Origin: Maea johnstoni | Lineage: Eukaryota; Annelida; Polychaeta; Spionida; Magelonidae | Direction: 5' to 3' | Length of the DNA stretch: 64,000 bases | Assembly: GCA_963942565.1 (NCBI GenBank) | Contig: OZ012684.1 | Span: 96,121,055-96,185,054 of the forward strand | Shown: one piece after another, positions 9,909 through 22,000 of the stretch | Layout: every line of letters begins with the position of its first letter | Position numbering within the stretch: position 1 is the stretch's first letter | Made by a program: the position numbers and the translations under genes | The notes under the pieces: generated by a model | What the model was told of the DNA's origin: nothing | The model's input: the letters and a program-made list of their open reading frames with translations, nothing else | Databases searched by the model: none

Positions 9909-12900
9909 GTAAGATAGGGCTAGCAATTGCTTATATTGTCTCTCTAATTATTTTTAATGTTTTTTAAAAATTTAGGCCTCTTAGATGTGAATCCCCCAAA
10001 TCTTAATTTTCGCAACCCATCTTAAGTATTGTCTAAATTTCTGAAGCTGTGAACATCTTTTGTGAATACTTATCAGTGATAAAAACTAACACTAGCCCAC
10101 TAGCCAATGCGAGTTTTTTTCAAATTAGGCGAGTTAGAGTCGAAATATGCTCGCCCATTGGGCGAGTGAACAATTCCCCACCTCTCAATATAAAGATTCC
10201 CACCCCAAACCCTTTGTTCTGAAAAGCTAAGAACAAATGCTCACATGTCATCGTCTTGTTTACATCCCCGCCATTTGCAACAGGCTTTGCCTGACCTGGA
10301 CTAGTAAGTTCAAAAATTCACCAACCCAGTGGGCTAGTAATAGTAAAAATTAGTCTTTATGACTGCTTATGACCTGAGTCACCTGACCCAAGGTCTTTAC
10401 ATCTTTACAAATTTTGGAAACTTCTTAAGCGTAAAAGAAATCAAAAGCAGAGCGATACCATAGCAATTAATTCGAGTGATGGTACCACTAAGTATGACCT
10501 TCAGGAGGTGGTCCAAATCTGGAAGGACCACTTCAGTAATCTGTGCTCATCAAACGTTGATAATATGTCGGACTGGGACCACCACACAGAAGTAACAAAT
10601 GAAGTACAGGACTGGAGTAAACTTAAAGATGATGGGTTCATCTTTAAGGAGCCCCTTACTTATGACGAAGTTCGTTTAGCCATTAACACTTTAAATACAG
10701 GGAAGTCCCCTGGCTACGACGAAATAACGACCGAACATATCAGATATGGTGGAGAGGAGCTTGTTGGAGTGTTAACAAGGTTATTTAACCAAATAATACT
10801 CACTGAACATATTCCAACCAATTTCCGTACAGGCACTCAAATACCCCTTTATAAGGGTAAAAACTTATGTTCTCTTGACCCCAATAATTATAGGGGTATA
10901 ACCTTGTTAACCAGCTTCAACAAGCTCTTCGAGATACTCACCTGGAACAGGCTCAAATCCTGGTGGGAAGACGAGCAAGTAATTTCACCTCTTCAAGGTG
11001 CATGCCGAAAAGGCAGTTCATGCCTTCACACAGCAGCTATACTTCAGGAAGCCATTGCCGTCGGTCTTGGCACTAGTAAGAGGGTCTTCGTCGCGTACTT
11101 TGACGTGGCGAAGGCCTTTGATAGTGTCTGGATCGACGGCCTGTTCTACAAACTACGTAAAAAAGGTCTAGTCGGGAAAGAGTGGCGCCTCCTATACTCC
11201 TCGTATACAAACTTTCGCTGTAAAGTTCGTTTACACGGAGTTCACTCAGATTGGTACCCTATGCAATGCGGCATACATCAAGGGGGATATTTGTCCCTTT
11301 TGAAGTATGTCGCATTCATAGACCCCCTGATAAGAAAAATTCAAGACTCTAATGTCGGTTCTGCTATTGCAAATATCCCAGCCTGTCCGCTAGGATATGC
11401 GGACGACATGGCCGCCGCATGTCCCTCGAGACTCAAGTTAGATGAAACCCTCAGTATATCTAACAATTATTCAAAGCAGTGGGAATATAAGTACAATGCC
11501 AAAAAGAGTGCGGTGATGATCTATGGCGAAAAAAGCCACGAACACAAAAAAGGGAAAAAATTCCGCACTTTCAGACTTGGTCCAGACAAGGTAAACGAGA
11601 CAATAGAGTACGACCATGTTGGGGTGAAGAACTGCCTTTTCGGCAAATATAGCGCACGCACAGAAGAGAGGATCAGTAAAGCCCGTAGAGCCTTTAACTC
11701 TATTCTGAACGCTGGCATTAAACGGAAAGGTTTAAATATGGCTGTGATCTCCTCTCTGTATTGGTCAATAATTGTCCCTATAGTGACATATGGGAGCGAA
11801 GTCTGGGTAATGAAAGGAGAGGAAATCGACGCTCTGAGGAAGTTCCAGAGATATGTAGGACGTAGGAGCCAACGTTTCCCACAAAGGAGTCCAAATTATA
11901 GCGCATATGCACCTTTAGGTTGGGTCAGTCTAGAGAAGGTGGTTTATGTGAAGAAGCTTTTATTCTTAAGAAGCATCTGTGTGATGAAAGACGATGCTAC
12001 CTGTAAGAGGATACTTAATAATAGAACAACTGCCTATAATGAAGATCGAGTTAAAGCTAGGCTGAACGAAAATAACAGCCCTGTTTTTGAAATATACAAT
12101 ATTGCAGAAAGGGTCAACCTTAATGATAAATGTCTCAACATGGTGGTGAATGGCCATATGTATGGGAAAAAAGAATGGAGTCGGATTGTTTGGAAGTGTA
12201 TTTGGAACCTCGAGGATGAGGAAGTACAGCTTTATAAGAACCAACTCGCCACTGAAAAGTTACTTTTCCAAGTAATCGAACGTCCTTATTACCTTACCTG
12301 GTGGATAATTTCGGACATATCTAGAGCACACATGGATTTGTGCGAAATCATGGCCAAATTGGTCTGTGAAGCAAGTTTACTAAAAACAGATGATACTAGA
12401 CTTAAAAGTAAGTCAGTGGCGAGTAGGTTCTGTGACAAATGTACACTGAGTTGCATCGAATCAATAAACCACATTGTGATGCAATGCCCGTTTTTTGAAG
12501 AAGACAGAAGAACATTGCTAAATGAACTATCTGATCTTAACTGTACAGAAATCAATAGTATTTTGAGCGATACAGGCACTACATTTCAGCATTTGATGGG
12601 AAAACAACCCCCAGATGTTGAATTTGAAGTGATGTATAACTTCTGGATAATTGCAGCAAATCACATTTCTAAAATGTACACCAGAGCCACCGTAGATAGA
12701 AAATGATTCTACACTGACACACTGTTTATATGCTGAAATAATTTCAGAGTCCTTGGTAAGACTATATCATGTAAAAGATTTACTTCTTCATGGTCCCCCT
12801 GTAATTTTATAGTTTATTTTTGCGTTCAATGTCATCACGGTGTTTCCGCCGTTTAGTTAATTTTTTCAGTTTGTATTTTCTGTTCTCTATGTTTCGTTAT

Positions 12901-12985
12901 TATGTTCCTTATGCTTTGTTGTAAACTGTATAGTTTCTTTGTACGAAAGTGCAGTCAATAAAGCATACTATACTATACTATACTA

Positions 12986-13036
<51 letters not shown>

Positions 13037-16000
13037 AGCGTGTAACATAACCACTGGCCCCGTTGCAAGTGAATTTAGCAAAAAACGGCAATGGGGCGAG
13101 CGGAACATAAGACCCTGACCCCAAAACAACTTGTCCCTTTCGGCAAGTTGTGGCGGGCAAAGTCCAATCTCACCTTTGTTTAACGGAGTGGCGGGCAAGT
13201 GGAAGTACCGGAGGGGCAAGTCAACTTCAGGGGCAGCTTGCCCTGCTCACAAAATAATGTTTTGCAACCTATGTTGCACCCTGTATGTGTAACTACTATT
13301 ACTGCTGCTGCTGCTGCTTCTGATGGTGGTGGTGATAATAATAACAATGTTATGATACTTTTGTAAGGAATAAGATTCTATATTAACCACTTTTTCTTTG
13401 TCCCAGGACTGGGTGCATGCGTCAGATATCCCGAAGACCATATGTGCTGTCTGTGGGAAGAAGTTGGTATTAGTGACTCAGGTGTACTGTCCTCACGAAG
13501 CGTCGCCCTATCACAGGACCCTCTACCTCCTGGCTTGCACAAACAGGAACTGCTGGAACAAAACACACAGGTAACGACATGCCACATCATAAGGCCTAGC
13601 ATTAAATTATAAATAAAAATAGGTAGAGTTGGTATGGATGTACTTCTTTTTTTGTAAACTAAGGCCAGCACTCCAAGCAGCATGTGTCAATTCAATAAAA
13701 CTAAGTTATGTACTGTAAGCTGCAAGGTAAAAGACAATCACTAGTTATTATCATAGCTTTAGAAGTAGTTGGTTATTGATAGTGGGGGTTGCCTTTATAT
13801 AGGTGTAGATTTTTTTGCAGGTCTTGACGTCAACATCAAGTAGACTGGACTGTGGAAAGAACTGATGATGGTCACTTTGAATGATAATGAAAGTTTAAAT
13901 GGCATGTCCATATAAATGAATAATATCAAGGGAGAGAGAGTGATACTAGGCCCAAAGATCTACTAAAGGAATTATTAATACTCAAATTTCTTAAACTGTT
14001 ACTTAAAACATGATTGTTTCCATTACACAGAATGGTTTTAAAATAATGAAAACTTAAAGAATCCCCATTCTTGAAAATCAAAAAAGACACAATATGGTGG
14101 CCGTCAGGGCCACTAATTTAAAACCCTAGGGACTCTGGGCAATTTATAATAAAAGAAGCTATTGAAACAGCCTTATCATTAAACCCTCCACTGATTAATA
14201 CATAATGTGTGGTTATTCTTTTTTATTTTATTTTTTAGTTGGAAGATCTATCGCAGTCAAGTTAGAGATTCATCCTCCAGATCCCCCTCTACGTCCAAAA
14301 CCCATCCAGCTGATGACTGGGGCGTGGATGCCTGCAGCTGGGGGGACACCCAGCAAAATGATACCAGCAATGCAGTTGCCATGGCAAACGACTGGTGTGA
14401 CAATGCAGATGAATGGGGTGATGATGGTTTCGAGGAGGGGTCAAATGACTTGGTTGCCATGGTAACAGGAAGACCAGAGGATGCACTAGCAGAAAAGGCG
14501 ACAGTTTCTCCTGCGGATTTGAACTTCCATGAAATGAACATCGATGATACAAGTGACATCGAAGACGAACAATATGAGGCTGCGGCCCTGCCCCCTGTGA
14601 TAGATCACTCCGCTGCGGAGAATGTGACGCATCTTCTCTCTGGCTTCTCCAACGCTGCCCCAGCTAGTTCTCAGGACTCCGCCGCATCAGAGGCCAGTGT
14701 GGAAGTGCTGAAGGAGTTTTACCTGAACGTTTATGAGGAGCCACAGGAGCCAGCAGTCAAAGACAGCAAACACGTCAAGGACTTACTAGAGGACTATCAG
14801 AGGAGGGAGGGTGGCATAGAGTCTCTGCTAGACAAACACACACACACATCAACTAGGTAAGGAATTACTAGAGGACTACCAGAGGAGGGAGGGTGACAAA
14901 GAGTCTCTGCTAGACAAACACACAACATCAACTAGGTAATGCTACAGCCACCTAAAAAGCAGCCTCACAGTTATGGTGCACTAATCCTTCGGGCAAAAAA
15001 ACTTCGTGAAAACACTTGAGTGAGAAACATTAGTCAGTACTCAGGTCACTACCAACAATTCTCTGTGAAAAGAGATTCTCAAGTTATCGTAAAAAGTACC
15101 ATAGATCCAGCAGATAGTTTCTAGGGAAAGTCTTTAGCGTTAACGGATTGAACTCGCAAACTGTTGGAAGTAGAGTTGTAGGTGGTATCAGGGCTTGTCA
15201 TGAACTAAAATAAGCAGTCAAGCAGGGAGAGCTGCTCAAAATTTTCCTAGCCCTGAAATGTTTTTGCTAGCCTGTATCTTTTTATTGAATATAGACTTTT
15301 AATGTGCCGACGAATACTATATAACAGCTTTAGGAGTCATGATTTTATAGGAAGGAACTATCAGTCAAGGCAGCTGAATTCCTCATTCTTCATGATTTTT
15401 CAAAGACAATTAATGAGATGTGATTCTCATTAACATGTATCACTATATTTTGGACTATTGAAGAAAATGTAATACTTATCTCAGATTTCAAGACCATAAT
15501 CTGTGAATAAGTCACATTGGTAATTTAGTCATGGTAGCATTGGTGTCTTGAAGAATTCATCTGTATTCTAGGTCACTTCACTCTATTGCCTGAATACGAT
15601 ACCAGCATGTAAGTCATATACTGGTTCTGTACAAATTATATTTTACCTAATGGGCCATGCATAGCGAAAAGATTGTGATTACATAGATGCTGGATGCACA
15701 TTGTTCTGCTTTATGTCAGCAGCGATGTACTTGCTTGTGATAGGTGTTCTGTTGAGGGTCATATGTTTTCTCCAATACTATCAGTAAACCTCACTATTAG
15801 GATAATAATTTTCTGGCAGATATTTCTATAAGTTATGCTTTTTTTATCAACTTGAAGGTATTTCTTTGAATGAGGATCTTTTGCATGCTCCAGATATGAA
15901 TGAGTTCAGTATGCACCTAACTCCCGAAGTTACCCTGTAATATGTGGCATGGTTTGACATAACTCAATGCATGATAGTCTTAACTGTGTGGAACCTATAC

Positions 16001-19000
16001 CAGGCAAGTTAATTATGCTATAAACTTGCTGAACTATGTGATTCTGAGGGTGATGGGGACAAAACCCTTGTGCTGAGGGCAGAGTCTTTATATTTCACAA
16101 ATAATACTTCATTTGCTTCATATCGCTGATACACCATCTAATAGCAAACAAACACACTGTAAACATGATATTTGCCACACTTTTTTGGATTGGTGAGGCG
16201 ACTTTATTTGCTTGTTGGGCAATCAATTCTTGTGTCCAGCTTGCCCTAGTGAACTACCTAATAGCTATTTATTGTTGGCTTGTGAGGTAGTTGTATTTTT
16301 AATTGTCACATTTTTTCTTATAGGGGTGAAAAGGGTGGCAAAGGAGGTGGAGAGGGGTATGAAAAAGGCATCGCCAAACATGGAGATATTGTCTTCCAGA
16401 AATTTATCAAAAAAGTCAGCCTTTGTGCGGAGCAGTGTCTTAGGTAGGTCTATCATTTATCTTGTTTAAGGTTGACTTACGCCTTAAATGGATACTATTT
16501 TAGACTCTGTATAACAAAATGATGGTCCTAATCCTAATCCAACATGCCAGAATGTGATTGTGCTACCAGAATAGTTACCATTATTCGAATCAGGTCCCCC
16601 TCAAAAATAAAGATTTCATGACCTTTTCATATGACAAAAACATTAAAATTAGAAGAAAATATTCCCAACTAACATTGCTAGAATATTGTTTCGGGATAAA
16701 ACACTTGAGAGAATAGTGATTTGTGTTGGTCAATTAACCCTTTGGCTTCTGCAGCACTAGTAGAATTCCCCAGACTTGGACAATGTTCCAGAGCAATGTT
16801 GCAGAGCACAGGACATTTTGGGGTTCATTGAATAAATGGTCAACCCACACATTTCTCATTCGCACAGTGCCTAGATTGCTGGCCTCATTTTCTGTGTGAA
16901 AAGCCACTACAGTTATATTTGCTATAGATGTTCCCAATAAATGAATCCTGTCTACATCTATAGATATATACCAAAGTTCTTTGAGAAAAGTCTTAGGTAG
17001 ATGAGCAATAAAACAATCTGCAATAGTCCTTTATGGAAAATTTTCTATGGTCTAGGTGCGGAAACCAAAGGTGTATACAGCTCCGGCCGTAGAGCTAATT
17101 CAAATAGTTAACAAAAAAAGTATGCTAAGAATTGGAGTAAAAAATCATTAGAAAATTTGTTCAAACCGAGATATTTTGCAATGACAATCCTAAGTTATAT
17201 CTTTCTACCGTGGTTAATTATGAGAAGTGAATCTGAGTTGTGTTTAGCTTTGATTTTAGTGCCATTCTAGGCTTAGTCATGACTAGCCAGTCGTCGATGG
17301 TGGAGGAAACCAGAGTGTCAGAGGAGCTGGCTTAACCCGATGATTGACACCAACTGAGAAACAATTACAGTCAGTGGCAGCACCTTAAAACCTCATGGCT
17401 AAGATCAGGGCAGGAACTCCTCTCATCCAAGGTGCCGTCCTGACCTCTAGCTAACACTTATCACTGGCAAAGGTGGCAGCACCTTAAAACCTCATGGCTA
17501 TCAGGGCAGGAACTCCTCTCATTCAAGGGGCTGTCCTGACCTCTAGCTAACCCTTATCACTGGCAAAGGTGGCAGCACCTTAAAACCTCATGGCTATCAG
17601 GGCAGGAACTCCTCTCATTCAAGGGGCTGTCCTGACCTCTAGCTAACCCTTATCACTGGCAAAGGTGGCAGCACCTTAAAACCTCATGGCTATCAGGGCA
17701 GGAACTCCTCTCATTCAAGGGGCTGTCCTGACCTCTAGCTAACCCTTATCACTGGCAAAGGTGGCAGCACCTTAAAACCTCATGGCTTAGATCAGGGCAG
17801 GAACTTCTCTCATTCAAGGGGCTGTCCTGACCTCTAGCTAACCCTTAGCACTGGCAAAGGTGACAGCACCTCAATTACAGTCAGTGGCAGCACCTTAAGA
17901 TCTGGGCAGGAACTCCTCTCATTCAAGGGGCTGTCCTGACCTCTAGCTAACCCTTATCACTGGCAAAGGTGGCAGTACCTTAAAACCTCATGGCTATCAG
18001 GGCAGGAACTCCTCTCATTCAAGGGGCTGTCCTGACCTCTAGCTAACCCTTATCACTGGCAAAGGTGGCAGCACCTTAAAACCTCATGGCTATCAGGGCA
18101 GGAACTCCTCTCATTCAAGGGGCTGTCCTGACCTCTAGCTAACCCTTATCACTGGCAAAGGTGGCAGCACCTTAAAACCTCATGGCTATCAGGGCAGGAA
18201 CTCCTCTCATTCAAGGGGCTGTCCTGACCTTTAGCTAACCCTTATCACTGGCAAAGGTGGCAGCACCTTAAAACCTCATGGCTTAGATCAGGGCAGGAAC
18301 TCCTCTCATTCAAGGGGCTGTCCTGACCTTTAGCTAACCCTTATCACTGGCAAAGGTGGCAGCACCTTAAAACCTCATGGCTTAGATCAGGGCAGGAACT
18401 CCTCTCATTCAAGGGGCTGTCCTGACCTTTAGCTAACCCTTATCACTGGCAAAGGTGGCAGCACCTTAAAACCTCATGGCTTAGATCAGGGCAGGAACTC
18501 CTCTCATTCAAGGGGCTGTCCTGACCTTTAGCTTACCCTTAGCACTGGCAAAGTTGGCAGCACCTTAAAACCTCATGGCTTAGATCAGGGCAGGAACTCC
18601 TCTCATTCAAGGAGCTGTCCTGACCTCTAGCTAACCCTTATCACTGGCAAAGGTGGCAGCACCTTAAAACCTCATGGCTTAGATCAGGGCAGGAACTCCT
18701 CTCATTCAAGGAGCTGTCCTGACCTTTAGCTAACCCTTATCACTGGCAAAGGTGGCAGCACCTTAAAACCTCATGGCTTAGATCAGGGCAGGAACTCCTC
18801 TCATTCAAGGTGCCGTCCTGACCTCTAGCTAACCCTTATCACTGGCAAAGGTGGCAGCACCTTAAAACCTCATGGCTTAGATCAGGGCAGGAACTCCTCT
18901 CATTCAAGGAGCTGTCCTGACCTTTAGCTAACCCTTATCACTGGCAAAGGTGGCAGCACCTTAAAACCTCATGGCTTAGATCAGGGCAGGAACTCCTCTC

Positions 19001-22000
19001 ATTCAAGGTGCCGTCCTGACCTCTAGCTAACCCTTATCACTGGCAAAGGTGGCAGCACCTTAAAACCTCATGGCTTAGATCAGGGCAGGAACTCCTCTCA
19101 TTCAAGGTGCCGTCCTGACCTCTAGCTAACCCTTAGCACTGGCAAAGGTGGCAGCACCTTAAAACCTCATGGCTTAGATCAGGGCAGGAACTCCTCTCAT
19201 TCAAGGTGCCGTCCTGACCTTTAGCTAACCCTTATCACTGGCAAAGGTGGCAGCACCTTAAAACCTCATGGCTATCAGGGCAGGAACTCCTCTCATTCAA
19301 GGAGCTGTCCTGACCTTTAGCTAACCCTTAGCACTGGCAAAGGTGGCAGCACCTTAAAACCTCATGGCTATCAGGGCAGGAACTCCTCTCATTCAAGGAG
19401 CTGTCCTGACCTCTAGCTAACCCTTAGCACTGGCAAAGGTGGCAGCACCTTAAAACCTCATGGCTTAGATCAGGGCAGGAACTCCTCTCATTCAAGGTGC
19501 CGTCCTGACCTTTAGCTAACCCTTATCACTGGCAAAGGTGGCAGCACCTTAAAACCTCATGGCTTAGATCAGGGCAGGAACTCCTCTCATTCAAGGAGCT
19601 GTCCTGACCTTTAGCTAACCCTTAGCACTGGCAAAGGTGGCAGCACCTTAAAACCTCATGGCTTAGATCAGGGCAGGAACTCCTCTCATTCAAGGTGCCG
19701 TCCTGACCTCTAGCTAACCCTTAGCACTGGCAAAGGTGGCACGCAGAAATTCTCTCCAAGGCTTGTGAAAAAATTGCACGTCTTCTGTGGTTTTCTCCTC
19801 TAAATATTAAACATGAAATATTTCCTTTTAGGCTGCTCATCAATTATTTGCTTTAATAATGATAAACACCCACTGCATTCTTTTCTGTTTATTTCAGATA
19901 CCATTGGAATGGTAAACCTCTGTATATCTCTAACCCCTCTGCACTTGGGGCGGTGCCTAGCTGTCCATCCTGCGGCGGTGAGAGGGTGTTTGAATTCCAG
20001 CTGATGCCAGCCCTGGTCAACCTGCTGCAAGTTCCTAGTTCTAATGGTACGTTGATAGACAAGTGGCCAAAATATGTCCTCGGCCTAACACTGTAGACAA
20101 TCCTAGATGATATGACAGGGATGGTCATTTAGGGTCTTACGCCCTTGGAGCATATGATTGAATATTAGGAGCCAAATTTGTGTATGGACATCAATTATAA
20201 ACTGGTTCATTATCCAATTAAAAAAAAATTATCTCCCCATTATTTACCTGATAGCCCCAGAATGCATCTGATAACACATATCTTTTAAAAAAATTATGAG
20301 GAGCATACCCCCAGACCCCTCTGGCACACTGCTGCCGGCACTCTGCACACATTGGAATTAATTTGTCCTAAATTTTAAGTCTGCTCCTGCCTGAAAACGT
20401 TAAGGTCAGTTCCTGCGGATAGTCATGACTGGGGACTTAGCCAGGACCCATCCTGTCTGTCTTTTGGACAGGCAGTTTCTTGAAAAGCTCCTTATTGGAC
20501 ATAGAAACATTTCTATGAAGAATTTTCAATTTTGACTTTTTGAGGGTAACAAACAATTATTTTACTAACAAATCATCTTCTAAAACATTTCTGGTGTAAA
20601 TTGCTCTTTTGGACACAATAGACTATTAAATGTAGATAGTATAAGGAATTTAAGTAGATTAGTATCTAAATCTGGACAGGCAGAACTTTTCGAAAATTGC
20701 TGTTTCGACAGGCATTTTTGAAATCCTGGCTATCTCAAAATCTAAAAAGTCCATATGGGCAACCTGGTTGAGCCCCCGAACTTGCTGCTTTGACTATCTG
20801 ACATCTGGTAGGAGGGGATACAAATCATGTAGAAAATTTTGCCAGGCAACCTGAAACTGTGGCAGGACTACCGTATTACCCTGTGTAACCCCACATTTTA
20901 ATACACCACACCACCTTTGTCAAGGAGGGCGTGCACAAGAGGTACAAGTACCAAAACTTTTTTACTTTGATGCTACGGGTAAGGGGACGTGTGGGGCAGG
21001 GTGGAAAGAGATTAGGTTGTCGGAAGTATTGTAAATAAGAAGACAACAACAGTATTAGTTAAGTACTATTTTTGTAATTAAATAGATATAACAGTAAATG
21101 TTATATGAATGAATAACTAATAAAAGTGAATGAAATATGAGTTTGAATATTGGGGAAGTTTACGGTACATGATGACATTACCGGTACTAGATTACGGTAC
21201 TTAGATGTTAGCTGTTCTCACATTGACACTAACACGGTACCCCCAGGAGGACAGAGTGGCACGTCCACTTGCAGTTACATGATAAAGTTTAAGGGGCTAG
21301 GGAGGGCCCATTGAAATTAGTAACGATAAGCCGAGATATTCACGTTGGCATAGGGTGGTGTCGGCTTTTGACTTGTGAAGTCAACAAATGATCAACAGTA
21401 AGAATGAATTACAATAAAAAGAAACACATCCTGACACTCCATCTACAGTCAGCCAACTCCCCTGTGTATAATGAACAGGGAATTGTATTTTTGCGTATTA
21501 TCTAGGGGGTGCTGGGTGTACACCACAGGGTATTACGATATCTGATCTTGGGTTCAACTGGCTCTGCCTGTCTGCCTTGTTCGGCCAGGTACTGTTGAAA
21601 TGACTGTCGTCAGGATCACTGAGGGGCTCTTGCTCCTGGATTATGTGATTATCCAACCCTATGTTACATTATAGGAGCCAGGTGTGTGATATATAAATTA
21701 TCCATTGGAGCATCTTTAAATTGTTTTTATTTTTCAATTTTGTCTCACCTTATTGTCTCTACCTATTAGTTCCACAAAATGCATCTCAGAGCGCATGTTT
21801 TTCAGAATTTCTACTGACCCATCTATACCAGTATAGATGGGTGAAGGATTTGTATATCTCAGAGTTACATTTCACAGATTTATTGGATTATTTCATTTCC
21901 TTATTTCAGGTTGTGTTCTGGAATTTGGAACAGTATTGGTGTTTACCTGCAAGAACAGTTGTTGGCATGACAAGCAGACCTACCTGGAGGAATGTGTTGT

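Larger units (their letters stand above)
10385..13036 (+). mobile_element. 5'-truncated non-LTR retrotransposon (LINE) in intron 1
   Basis: It contains a reverse transcriptase ORF, a 3' UTR with an AATAAA signal at 12957-12962, and a tail of (TATAC)n passing into (TAC)n at about 12963-13036. The endonuclease region is absent, and the ORF frame stays open upstream of its first ATG to about 10391, so the copy is 5' truncated. The microsatellite tail, rather than poly(A), suggests the CR1/L2/Daphne side of the Jockey group; that placement is tentative. Confidence 0.8.

Noticed and set aside
12978-13219. Poly-Ser and poly-Val ORFs
   Set aside because: They are readings of the (TAC)n tail of the LINE.
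14205-14465. Alternative-frame ORF over PDCD2L exon 3
   Set aside because: It is out of frame with the conserved PDCD2L protein.
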